A stretch of 64,000 bases of DNA from Mesorhizobium loti R88b (lineage in GTDB: Bacteria > Pseudomonadota > Alphaproteobacteria > Rhizobiales > Rhizobiaceae), in assembly GCF_013170845.1 (NCBI RefSeq), contig NZ_CP033367.1:434001-498000 (forward strand), in the 5' to 3' direction. The notes under the pieces were generated by a model that saw only the letters and a list, made by a program, of their open reading frames with translations, was not told the origin of the DNA and made no database searches. Positions 43,769 to 51,702 of this stretch are shown piece after piece; the first letter of the stretch is position 1; every line of letters begins with the position of its first letter. The position numbers and the translations under genes are program-made.

Positions 43769-44230
43769 ATGACCGGTCCGATCGTGCCGCCTGAAAACAT
43801 TCATGCAACGGCAATCCTTATTGGCGAACGTGGCATTCTCGTCAGTGGGGCCTCCGGTTCTGGCAAGACGACGCTGGCGCTTACTCTCATCGATCATTGC
43901 CGCCAGCGCGGACTGTTTTCGCGGCTGGTCGGCGACGATCAGCTTTTCGTCGAGGCGCATGTCGGGCGCCTGGTGTGCCGCGCTCCCGCCACCATCGAAG
44001 GCCTCGCCGAGGTGCCGGGGCTCGGGCCACGGAAGCTGCCGTTCGAAGCGGCCTGCGTCATCGACCTGCACGTGCGCCTGCTGCCGGCCGGTGAAATCGC
44101 ACGCTTCCAGGAGGACACCAGCGACGACATTGCCGGCTGCGCGGTGCCGAGGATCGATCTGGCCGAGCGCAATGTCCAGGCTGCCTTGCCGGCCGTGATG
44201 GCGCGGCTGTCGATCCCGCCTTTTCTATGA
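43769..44230 (+). CDS. hprK: HPr kinase/phosphorylase, short alphaproteobacterial form
   Basis: A 153-residue protein corresponding to only the C-terminal kinase domain of classical HprK (about 310 residues). P-loop GASGSGKT is at residues 27-34, and the HPr-binding/catalytic GLGPRKLPFE region is present. It phosphorylates HPr on Ser and links PTS state to carbon control. It sits 25 bases after chvG and before the EIIA-Man and HPr genes, the conserved rhizobial order. Confidence 0.9.
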   Translation: MTGPIVPPENIHATAILIGERGILVSGASGSGKTTLALTLIDHCRQRGLFSRLVGDDQLFVEAHVGRLVCRAPATIEGLAEVPGLGPRKLPFEAACVIDLHVRLLPAGEIARFQEDTSDDIAGCAVPRIDLAERNVQAALPAVMARLSIPPFL

Positions 44231-44394
44231 TCCGCCCCGGATTTTTTGCTGCAATGCGTCAAAATGGCATGGGCCGGCGCAATTTTGGGCTTGTCAACGG
44301 GCCGCGCGTCGACAAGATAGCGCTCCCGCCGCCTGGAATGGTTGGCGAGCATAAAATACGCCTGTGAAGCGGCGATGACGGGAGCCACCAAAGA

Positions 44395-44796
44395 ATGATC
44401 GGACTCGTGCTTGTAACGCACGGTCAACTGGCCACCGAGTTCCGACATGCCGTCGAACATGTCGTCGGGCCACAAGACAATTTCGAAACCGTGGCGATCG
44501 GTGCCGATGACGATATGGAGCAGCGTCGCCGCGACATCGTCGACGCTGTGGCGCGCGTCGATACGGGGACTGGCGTCATCGTGCTGACCGACATGTTCGG
44601 CGGCACGCCGTCGAATCTCGCCATCTCGGTGATGGAGTCCGGCCGCACGGAGGTGATCGCCGGCATGAACCTGCCGATGCTGATCAAGCTGTCATCGATC
44701 CGCAAAGGCGACAACATGGCGGCCGCGCTCGACGAGGCGCAGGCCGCCGGCCGCAAATACATCAATGTCGCCAGCCAGCTTCTGAGCAGCAAATGA
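44395..44796 (+). CDS. manX: PTS EIIA component, mannose family (regulatory)
   Basis: A 133-residue EIIA-Man domain: the phospho-acceptor is H9 in LVTHGQLA, followed by LTDMFGGTPSN. There is no IIB, IIC or IID gene nearby, so it acts as a regulatory phosphate acceptor and not as part of a sugar permease, as in other Rhizobiales. It overlaps the HPr gene by 4 bases (ATGA). The preceding 164-base gap (44231-44394) may hold a promoter separating it from hprK; no other feature was recognised there. Confidence 0.9.
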   Translation: MIGLVLVTHGQLATEFRHAVEHVVGPQDNFETVAIGADDDMEQRRRDIVDAVARVDTGTGVIVLTDMFGGTPSNLAISVMESGRTEVIAGMNLPMLIKLSSIRKGDNMAAALDEAQAAGRKYINVASQLLSSK

Positions 44797-45104
44797 GCGC
44801 GCTATCCCCGGAAAAAGACCAGATCGCCAAAGATCCGATCACCCGGGAATTTCCGATCGTCAACCAGCGCGGCCTGCACGCGCGCGCCTCGGCGAAATTC
44901 GTCCAGCTCGCCAGCGGCTTCGACGCTTCGGTGCATGTCGAGAAGGATGGCGTCAAGGTCGGCGGTACGTCGATCATGGGCCTGATGATGCTGGCCGCGA
45001 GCCCGGGCTACTCGATCCGCGTCACCGCGAGCGGCCCGGAGGCGCTCGAGGTCATGGACGCGCTGGAGCAATTGGTGGCCTCCCGCTTCGGCGAGGAATG
45101 CTGA
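44793..45104 (+). CDS. ptsH: HPr phosphocarrier protein
   Basis: A 103-residue HPr with a 14-residue N-terminal extension relative to E. coli HPr: the EI-dependent site is H29 (GLHARASAKF, equivalent to His15) and the HprK site is S60 (GGTSIMGLMML, equivalent to Ser46). Both sites are intact, matching the presence of hprK two genes upstream. It transfers phosphate to EIIA-Man here and probably to EIIA-Ntr elsewhere. Confidence 0.93.
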   Translation: MSALSPEKDQIAKDPITREFPIVNQRGLHARASAKFVQLASGFDASVHVEKDGVKVGGTSIMGLMMLAASPGYSIRVTASGPEALEVMDALEQLVASRFGEEC

Positions 45105-45145
45105 TCCCGCATACCGCCCAAGCATGCCCGAGAGACATGCAGGGA

Positions 45146-45161
45146 TAAAGATTTCTTTATA
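45146..45161. promoter_or_regulatory. Palindrome ATAAAGA-TT-TCTTTAT upstream of ahcY, SahR-like site
   Basis: Perfect 7-base arms with a 2-base spacer, 124 bases before the ahcY ATG and 42 bases after the HPr stop. It resembles sites proposed for SahR-type ArsR regulators of the S-adenosylhomocysteine/methionine cycle. The assignment is from memory and needs a motif comparison. Confidence 0.5.
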
Positions 45162-45284
45162 TCCCATTGTCGTCTTGAGCCTGATCTGCTAGTCAGGCCG
45201 GCAATTCGCGCCCTTCGACGCGCCGACCGGCGCGGGCGCATCCGCAACCAATTCGCAAGCACATCAAATCGCAGGGAGACTGCC

Positions 45285-46685
45285 ATGACGGGTAGCAAGG
45301 ACTATGTGGTCGCCGACATCTCGCTTGCCGGCTGGGGCCGCAAGGAGCTCGATATCGCCGAAACCGAAATGCCGGGCCTGATGGCCTGCCGCGAGGAATT
45401 TGGCGCCAAGAAGCCGCTCAAGGGCGCGCGCATCACCGGCTCGCTGCACATGACCATCCAGACGGCGGTGCTGATCGAAACGCTGAAGGAGCTCGGCGCC
45501 GATATCCGCTGGGCTTCCTGCAACATCTTCTCGACCCAGGATCATGCCGCCGCGGCCATCGCCGAGGCCGGCATTCCCGTCTTCGCCGTCAAGGGCGAGA
45601 GCCTCGAACAGTACTGGGACTACACCGACCGCATTTTCCAGTGGACCGATGGCGGCCTCTCCAACATGATCCTCGACGATGGCGGCGACGCCACCATGTA
45701 CATCCTGATCGGCGCCCGCGCCGAAGCCGGCGAGGACGTTCTGTCCAATCCGCAGAGCGAGGAAGAGGAATATTTCTACGCCCAGGTCAAGAAGCGCCTG
45801 AAGGCTTCGCCCGGCTTCTTCACCAAGCAGAAGGCGGCGATCCGCGGCGTCACCGAAGAGACGACCACTGGCGTCAACCGGCTTTACCAGCTGCAGAAGA
45901 AGGGCCTGCTGCCCTTCCCGGCCATCAACGTCAACGACTCGGTCACCAAGTCGAAATTCGACAACAAGTATGGCTGCAAGGAATCGCTGGTCGACGGCAT
46001 CCGTCGCGGCACCGACACGATGATGGCCGGCAAGGTCGCGGTTGTCTGCGGCTATGGCGACGTCGGCAAGGGCTCGTCGGCCTCGCTCAAGGGCGCCGGC
46101 GCCCGCGTCAAGGTCACCGAAGTCGACCCGATCTGCGCCCTGCAGGCGGCGATGGACGGCTTTGAAGTGGTCACGCTGGAAGACGCGGCCCCGACTGCCG
46201 ACATCGTCATCACCACCACCGGCAACAAGGATGTCGTCACCCTCGACCATATGCGCTCGATGAAAGACATGGTGATCGTCGGCAACATCGGCCACTTCGA
46301 CAACGAGATCCAGGTCGCCTCGCTGCGCAATCTGAAATGGACCAACGTCAAGCCGCAGGTCGACATGATCACCTTCCCGGACGGCAAGCGGATGATCCTC
46401 TTGTCGGAAGGCCGCCTGCTCAATCTCGGCAACGCCACCGGTCATCCGAGCTTCGTGATGTCGGCATCCTTCACCAACCAGGTGCTGGCCCAGATCGAGC
46501 TGTTCACCAAGGGTGAGCAGTACCAGAACCAGGTCTATGTCCTGCCCAAGCATCTCGACGAGAAGGTCGCGCGCCTGCACCTCGACAAGCTTGGCGCCCG
46601 CCTGACCGAATTGTCGGGTGAACAGGCCGCCTATATCGGCGTCACTCAGCAGGGTCCGTTCAAGCCGGAACACTACCGCTATTAA
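45285..46685 (+). CDS. ahcY: Adenosylhomocysteinase
   Basis: A 466-residue S-adenosylhomocysteine hydrolase (to adenosine and homocysteine) with the NAD-binding [13 protein letters not shown], the substrate region [16 protein letters not shown] and the C-terminal KPEHYRY. The insert typical of the long proteobacterial form is present around residues 150-190. GGGAG SD precedes the ATG. It has its own upstream region with a palindromic operator candidate and a strong terminator after it, so it is probably monocistronic. Confidence 0.97.
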   Translation: MTGSKDYVVADISLAGWGRKELDIAETEMPGLMACREEFGAKKPLKGARITGSLHMTIQTAVLIETLKELGADIRWASCNIFSTQDHAAAAIAEAGIPVFAVKGESLEQYWDYTDRIFQWTDGGLSNMILDDGGDATMYILIGARAEAGEDVLSNPQSEEEEYFYAQVKKRLKASPGFFTKQKAAIRGVTEETTTGVNRLYQLQKKGLLPFPAINVNDSVTKSKFDNKYGCKESLVDGIRRGTDTMMAGKVAVVCGYGDVGKGSSASLKGAGARVKVTEVDPICALQAAMDGFEVVTLEDAAPTADIVITTTGNKDVVTLDHMRSMKDMVIVGNIGHFDNEIQVASLRNLKWTNVKPQVDMITFPDGKRMILLSEGRLLNLGNATGHPSFVMSASFTNQVLAQIELFTKGEQYQNQVYVLPKHLDEKVARLHLDKLGARLTELSGEQAAYIGVTQQGPFKPEHYRY

Positions 46686-46713
46686 CCAAAGCTAGATTTA
46701 CTACCAGATATTG

Positions 46714-46750
46714 AAGCCGGGCGATTGACTTTTCGCCCGGCTTTATTTTT
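46714..46750 (+). terminator. Rho-independent terminator of ahcY
   Basis: AAGCCGGGCGA at 46714-46724 pairs perfectly with TCGCCCGGCTT at 46733-46743, followed by TATTTTT. Confidence 0.95.
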
Positions 46751-46883
46751 GCGCGCAATCGCCTTCACGGCGATTCGGCGAGGGTTTATTGTCAGGTGAT
46801 TCGCGACGCTTCCGGCCCGAGAGGGGATCAGAGAGGCGCGTATCAGGGCGGTCTTGCATTCAGGCGGCGGAGAGGACCAAGAC

Positions 46884-49439
46884 ATGCCGGGGCAAAACCC
46901 GCACGGAGCGGGATCGGCCGTTTCCGGCGGCCATGACGATTCGGGGACCATACAGTCAGCCACCGAGGGCGGGCGCCTTTCATGGCGTGCCCGCGCGGGC
47001 CTGTTCCTGGCCAGTTCCGTGCTGTCCTATCCGTTGGCCAGCGCCGTCGCGCATGCCGAGAACGCCGCTGTCGCGACTGCCAGCCTGTCAATCAGCACAG
47101 TCGAGGTCATGCAGCTCGCCGTGTTCGTCGGCGTGACGGGCGCGGCACTTTTGTCTGCCATCGTTCTCATCCGTGAACGCGCCCGCACCTCGGCGGAAAA
47201 TGTCGAGTTGAGAAGCCGCGTCGCCGATGTCAACGCGGCGCTGCGCCGTTCGGAAGCGCTGCTCAATTTGCGCGACCAGCGGGTGATCGTCTGGGCCTCG
47301 GAAAACAAGAAGCCCGAACTCATAGGTACATTGCCGGTCGAAAGCGGCGCGCCAGAGGAGCGGGCGGCTTTCCTCGCCTTCGGCCGCTGGCTGATGCCGC
47401 GCTCGGCGGCGGCGCTCGAACATGCCGTTGCGGGCTTGCGCGAAAAGGCCAGGCCCTTCGACCTCGTCATCGAATCGCAGGCCGGCGCGCCGCTCGAAGT
47501 GCATGGCCGCAAGAGCGCCGCGCATATACTGGTGCGGTTTGTCTCGCTTTCCGAGACGCAGCGCAGCCAGGCCCGGCTGAAGATCGAGAACCAGCGCCTT
47601 GCCGCCGATCATGACACGATGATCGGCCTGCTCGAAGCGCTGAAGATGCCGGCATGGCTGCGCGACGAGCACGGTCGCCTGAAATGGGTCAACCGGGCCT
47701 ATGCCGACGCGGTCGAAGCCGAAAGCGCGGAAGCCGCCGTGCGCGACGCCAAGGAATTCCTTGGCGGCCAGGCGCGTGAAGCAATTGCCACCCAGCACAA
47801 ATCGCACCCGATCTTCGAGCAGTCGCTCTCCACGGTGATCGAAGGCGACCGCCGCGTCTTCGCGGTGACCGATTTTGCCGGTGCCGACGGTTCGGCCGGC
47901 CTTGCCAGCGACACCAGCGCCATCGAAACCATTCGCGGCGAGTATGAGCGCACGGTGCGCAGCCACGCCGACACGCTCGACCAGCTCAACACCGCGGTTG
48001 CCATCTTCGACACCGACGAGAAGCTGCGCTTCTTCAACCAGGCGTTCCAGAAACTGTGGGGCCTCGACAGCGGCTTCCTGCACAGCGCGCCCGACAATGC
48101 GCTGTTGCTCGACCGGCTGCGCAGCGAAGGCAAGATCGCCGAGCAGCCCGAATGGCGCCGCTGGAAGGAAGGCCTGCTCGGCGCCTACCGCGCGGTGGAA
48201 TCGCAGGAACATTGGTGGCACCTGCCTGACGGCAAGACCATCCGCGTCGTCGCCAACCCGCAGCCCAAGGGCGGCGTTACCTGGGTTTTCGAAAACCTCA
48301 CCGAAAAGATGGACCTGGAAAGCCGCTACCGCACCGCGGTGCGCGTCCAGGGCGAAACGCTCGACAACCTCGCTGAAGGCGTGGCGGTGTTCGGCCCCGA
48401 CGGCCGGCTGCGGCTGTCGAACCCGGCCTTTGCCACGCTGTGGGGCCTGGGTGGCGAAGCCGCCAAGCCCAATGTGCACGTCTCGACGATCCGTGATCTT
48501 AGCGACCGGCAAGCGGTCGACAGCCCCTGGCCCGGCTTCGTCGCCGCCATCACCGGGTTCGACGACGAGCGCCGCGAGCGTCACGGCCAGACCGAGCTCA
48601 ACAACGGCACGGTGCTGCGTTATGCCGTGATTCCGCTGCCCAATGGGCAGGTGATGATGACCTTCGTCGACGTCACCGACAGCGTCCATGTCCAACGCGC
48701 CCTGAAGGACAAGAACGAGGCGCTGGAGAAGTCGGACCAGCTCAAGAACGACTTCGTCCAGCACGTGTCCTATGAGCTGCGCTCGCCGCTGACCAACATC
48801 ATCGGCTTCACCGAACTGCTTTCGGTGCCAGCGACCGGACCGCTTACTCAAAAGCAGCGCGAATATGTCGAGCATGTCAGCTCGTCCTCCTCGGTGCTCT
48901 TGACCATCGTCAACGACATACTCGACCTTGCGACTGTCGATGCCGGCATCATGCAGCTCGACATTTCCGAGGTGCAGGTCGACCGCACCATCGCGGCCGC
49001 CGCCGAGCTGGTTGCCGACCGGCTGCAGGAGCATTCGATCCGGCTCGAGGTCGACGCCGCTGCTGCGCCGAAGACGTTCCACGGCGACGAAACCCGCATC
49101 CGCCAGATCCTCTACAATCTGCTCAGCAACGCCGCCAATTACGCGCCGGAGGCCAGCACCATCCGGCTCGCGTGCCGCCAGCTGGCAAACGGGGTGGAAT
49201 TCTCGGTTCATGATGACGGCCCTGGCATGCCGCCGGATGTGCTGGATTCGGTGTTCCGCCGCTTCGAACCGCGCACCAATGGCGGTCGCCGGCGCGGCGC
49301 CGGGCTCGGCCTGTCGATCGTCAAGAGCTTCGTCGAACTGCATGGCGGCAACGTTCGCATCGAAACCGGCAAGGACAAGGGCACGACCGTCATCTGCACC
49401 TTCCCCGACATGCCGGGCATCCGCGCCGCGGCCGAGTAG
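46884..49439 (+). CDS. divL: DivL-like PAS-domain kinase with Tyr in the H-box
   Basis: An 851-residue kinase-like protein. An N-terminal membrane segment (MQLAVFVGVTGAALLSAIVLI) precedes several PAS domains (for example AVAIFDTDEKLRFFNQAF and GVAVFGPDGRLRLSNPAF), a dimerisation domain and a complete HATPase domain (NLLSNAANYAPE, DDGPGMPPDVL, GAGLGLSIVKS). The H-box reads QHVSYELRSPLT: Y630 stands where other kinases have His, the defining feature of DivL, which modulates CckA-CtrA and cell-cycle polarity through DivK in Caulobacter. The ATG at 46884 has a GGAGAGG SD; a TTG at 46854 is weaker. Confidence 0.88.
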   Translation: MPGQNPHGAGSAVSGGHDDSGTIQSATEGGRLSWRARAGLFLASSVLSYPLASAVAHAENAAVATASLSISTVEVMQLAVFVGVTGAALLSAIVLIRERARTSAENVELRSRVADVNAALRRSEALLNLRDQRVIVWASENKKPELIGTLPVESGAPEERAAFLAFGRWLMPRSAAALEHAVAGLREKARPFDLVIESQAGAPLEVHGRKSAAHILVRFVSLSETQRSQARLKIENQRLAADHDTMIGLLEALKMPAWLRDEHGRLKWVNRAYADAVEAESAEAAVRDAKEFLGGQAREAIATQHKSHPIFEQSLSTVIEGDRRVFAVTDFAGADGSAGLASDTSAIETIRGEYERTVRSHADTLDQLNTAVAIFDTDEKLRFFNQAFQKLWGLDSGFLHSAPDNALLLDRLRSEGKIAEQPEWRRWKEGLLGAYRAVESQEHWWHLPDGKTIRVVANPQPKGGVTWVFENLTEKMDLESRYRTAVRVQGETLDNLAEGVAVFGPDGRLRLSNPAFATLWGLGGEAAKPNVHVSTIRDLSDRQAVDSPWPGFVAAITGFDDERRERHGQTELNNGTVLRYAVIPLPNGQVMMTFVDVTDSVHVQRALKDKNEALEKSDQLKNDFVQHVSYELRSPLTNIIGFTELLSVPATGPLTQKQREYVEHVSSSSSVLLTIVNDILDLATVDAGIMQLDISEVQVDRTIAAAAELVADRLQEHSIRLEVDAAAAPKTFHGDETRIRQILYNLLSNAANYAPEASTIRLACRQLANGVEFSVHDDGPGMPPDVLDSVFRRFEPRTNGGRRRGAGLGLSIVKSFVELHGGNVRIETGKDKGTTVICTFPDMPGIRAAAE

Positions 49440-49447
49440 CGCGCTCG

Positions 49448-50959
49448 ATGACGGGTTTGGTGATCGAGCGTCTGCTCGCCGATGAGACACAGACAGCGAG
49501 GCTGGGCGAGGATCTGGCGCTGGCCCTGCGCGCCGGCGACGTGCTGGCGCTCAAGGGCGATCTCGGCGCCGGCAAGTCGACGCTCGCACGCGCCCTGATC
49601 CGGACGCTGGCCGACGATGCCGGTCTCGATGTGCCGAGCCCGACCTTCACCTTGGTGCAAAGCTACGACACCCGCATTCCGGTGCATCATTTCGATCTCT
49701 ATCGCCTGTCCTCGGCGAGCGAACTCGACGAGCTCGGCTTCGACGAAGCGCTGACGCAAGGTGCTGCCCTGGTCGAATGGCCCGAGCGCGCCGAAGCCTA
49801 TTTGCCGAAGACGACGCTTTTGATCGAACTCGTCGAGCATGGCGAGGGCCGGCTGGCGCGGCTCTCGGGGCAAGGAGCGACCTTCGACCGCGCGGCGCGA
49901 TCGTTGGCCATGCGCGGTTTTCTAAGAGATGCCGGCTGGGGCGAGGCTCAGCGGCGCCATTTCATCGGCGACGCCTCCGCCCGCTCCTATGAGATCGTGA
50001 CGCTCGCTGGCCAAGAGCCGCGTGTGCTGATGAACTCGCCGCGACTGGTGCTCGGCCCACCCGTGCGCGACGGCAAGCCCTACGCCGTGATCGCCCACAC
50101 CGCCCAATCGGTCTCCGCCTTCGTCGCCATCGACCGGGCGTTGAAAGCCGGCGGTGTCAGCGTTCCCGAAATCCATGCCGAGGATCAGGACCAGGGCTTC
50201 CTGCTCATCGAACATCTCGGTTCCGAAGGGTTTCTCGGTGGGGATGGCGAACCGCTGGCCGAGCGCTATGCGGCGGCGGCAGAACTGCTGGCCATGATGC
50301 ATGGCAAGACCTGGCCGCAGCGTCTGCAAGCCGGACCGGGCAGCTTCCATGAGGTGCCGCCCTTCGACCGCGATGCGATGATGATCGAAGCCGATTTGCT
50401 GGTCGACTGGTATGTGCCGGCGATATCGGGTGGCCCGGCGAGCGACGAATTGCGCACTGGCTACGCCCGGGAATGGAACGCGCTTTTCGACCGGCTCAAA
50501 GCCAGCGAATACACGCTGATGCTGCGCGACTTCCATTCGCCGAACATCATCTGGCGTGGCGACCGCGCCGGCCATGATCGGCTGGGTATCGTCGATTTCC
50601 AGGATGCGCTGATCGGGCCTTCATCCTATGACGTCGCCTCGCTGGCCATGGATGCCCGCGTCACGATCTCGTCCGGGATCGAGAAAAGGACGCTCGATGC
50701 CTATATCGCGGCGCGGCACGCAGCGGGTGCTTTCGACGAAGCGGGTTTCCTGGAGGCCTACGCAATCATGGCGGCGCAGCGCAATTCGAAGATCCTCGGC
50801 ATTTTCGTGCGGCTCGAAAAGCGCGACGGCAAACCCTATTATCTCAGGCACCTGCCGCGCATCCGCGACTATCTGCGCCGGGCGCTGTCCCACCCGGGGC
50901 TCGCAAGCCTGCGGGATTTCTACAACGCGCACGGGCTGCTTGAGGAACGAACGCTGTGA
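49448..50959 (+). CDS. tsaE: Fusion of TsaE (tRNA t6A synthesis ATPase) and AmgK-like sugar kinase
   Basis: A 503-residue fusion. Residues 1 to about 150 are TsaE: P-loop GDLGAGKST at 37-45, SPTFTLVQSY and VEWPERAE; TsaE supports TsaBCD in making t6A37 of tRNA. From about residue 160 on it is an aminoglycoside-phosphotransferase-fold kinase of the AmgK type, with the catalytic loop LMLRDFHSPNIIW and the metal-binding IVDFQDA. AmgK phosphorylates N-acetylmuramate or GlcNAc at the anomeric position. The next gene encodes the MurU partner, overlapping by GTGA. The fusion order is common in Rhizobiales. Confidence 0.9.
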   Translation: MTGLVIERLLADETQTARLGEDLALALRAGDVLALKGDLGAGKSTLARALIRTLADDAGLDVPSPTFTLVQSYDTRIPVHHFDLYRLSSASELDELGFDEALTQGAALVEWPERAEAYLPKTTLLIELVEHGEGRLARLSGQGATFDRAARSLAMRGFLRDAGWGEAQRRHFIGDASARSYEIVTLAGQEPRVLMNSPRLVLGPPVRDGKPYAVIAHTAQSVSAFVAIDRALKAGGVSVPEIHAEDQDQGFLLIEHLGSEGFLGGDGEPLAERYAAAAELLAMMHGKTWPQRLQAGPGSFHEVPPFDRDAMMIEADLLVDWYVPAISGGPASDELRTGYAREWNALFDRLKASEYTLMLRDFHSPNIIWRGDRAGHDRLGIVDFQDALIGPSSYDVASLAMDARVTISSGIEKRTLDAYIAARHAAGAFDEAGFLEAYAIMAAQRNSKILGIFVRLEKRDGKPYYLRHLPRIRDYLRRALSHPGLASLRDFYNAHGLLEERTL

Positions 50960-51702
50960 CAGCAAGACCGGACACTGCCATTGTGCCCAGGACTGCAATC
51001 GTACTCGCAGCCGGGCTCGGCAAGCGCATGCGGCCGATCACCGACACCATCCCCAAGCCGCTGGTCAAGATCGCCGGCAAGACGCTGCTCGACTGGGGCC
51101 TCGACAGCCTCGCCACCGCCGGCGTAACCAAGGCCGTGGTCAACGTCCACTACCTTCCCGAACAGATCGTCGCCCATGTCACGGAGCGCCGCGCGCCGCG
51201 CATCATCATTTCCGATGAGAGTGACCGGCTGCTCGATTCGGCGGGCGGTATCGTCAAGGCGTTGCCGGAACTGGGTCAACAGCCGTTCTACATCCTCAAC
51301 GCCGACACCTTCTGGATCGACCACGGTCCGCTCAATCTTGGCCGCCTCGCCCTTGCGTGGGACGCCGCGAAAATGGATATTCTGCTGATGCTGGCGGATC
51401 TCCATCAGGCGACAGGACACTGCGGCTCCACCGATTTCCTGGTGGCGTCGGACGGTGCCTTGCGGCGTTCAAAGGGCGACCCGGCCGGCCTGATCTATGC
51501 CGGCGCGGCGATCATCCATCCGCGCCTGTTCAAGGGTGCACCCACTGAACCGCATTCGCTCAACGCCTATTTCGACACGGCAATAGCCGCCGGCCGCCTG
51601 TTCGGCATGAAGATGCAGGGCCACTGGATCACTGTCGGTACGCCTGATGCCATTCCGCTGGCGGAAGAAGCCGTCGCCGGCGCGCTAGCCGAGATGCAAT
51701 GA
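50956..51702 (+). CDS. murU: N-acetylmuramate-1-phosphate uridylyltransferase (MurU-like)
   Basis: A 248-residue sugar-phosphate nucleotidyltransferase: AIVLAAGLGKRMRPITDTIPKPLVKIAGK carries the nucleotide-binding loop and the catalytic Lys, and ILNADTFWID the metal site. With AmgK it forms the anabolic recycling route from MurNAc to UDP-MurNAc, bypassing MurA/MurB and thus fosfomycin. It starts with GTG, overlapping the TsaE-AmgK stop, and its own stop overlaps the addB ATG. Confidence 0.87.
   Translation: MTARPDTAIVPRTAIVLAAGLGKRMRPITDTIPKPLVKIAGKTLLDWGLDSLATAGVTKAVVNVHYLPEQIVAHVTERRAPRIIISDESDRLLDSAGGIVKALPELGQQPFYILNADTFWIDHGPLNLGRLALAWDAAKMDILLMLADLHQATGHCGSTDFLVASDGALRRSKGDPAGLIYAGAAIIHPRLFKGAPTEPHSLNAYFDTAIAAGRLFGMKMQGHWITVGTPDAIPLAEEAVAGALAEMQ

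Noticed and set aside
43769..44230. HprK as a truncated pseudogene because it is half the classical length
   Set aside because: The short kinase-only form is normal in Alphaproteobacteria, the P-loop and HPr-contact region are intact and the gene order is conserved.
45105..45284. SAM or SAH riboswitch before ahcY
   Set aside because: No SAM-II or SAH riboswitch core could be recognised; the palindromic operator explains the leader better.
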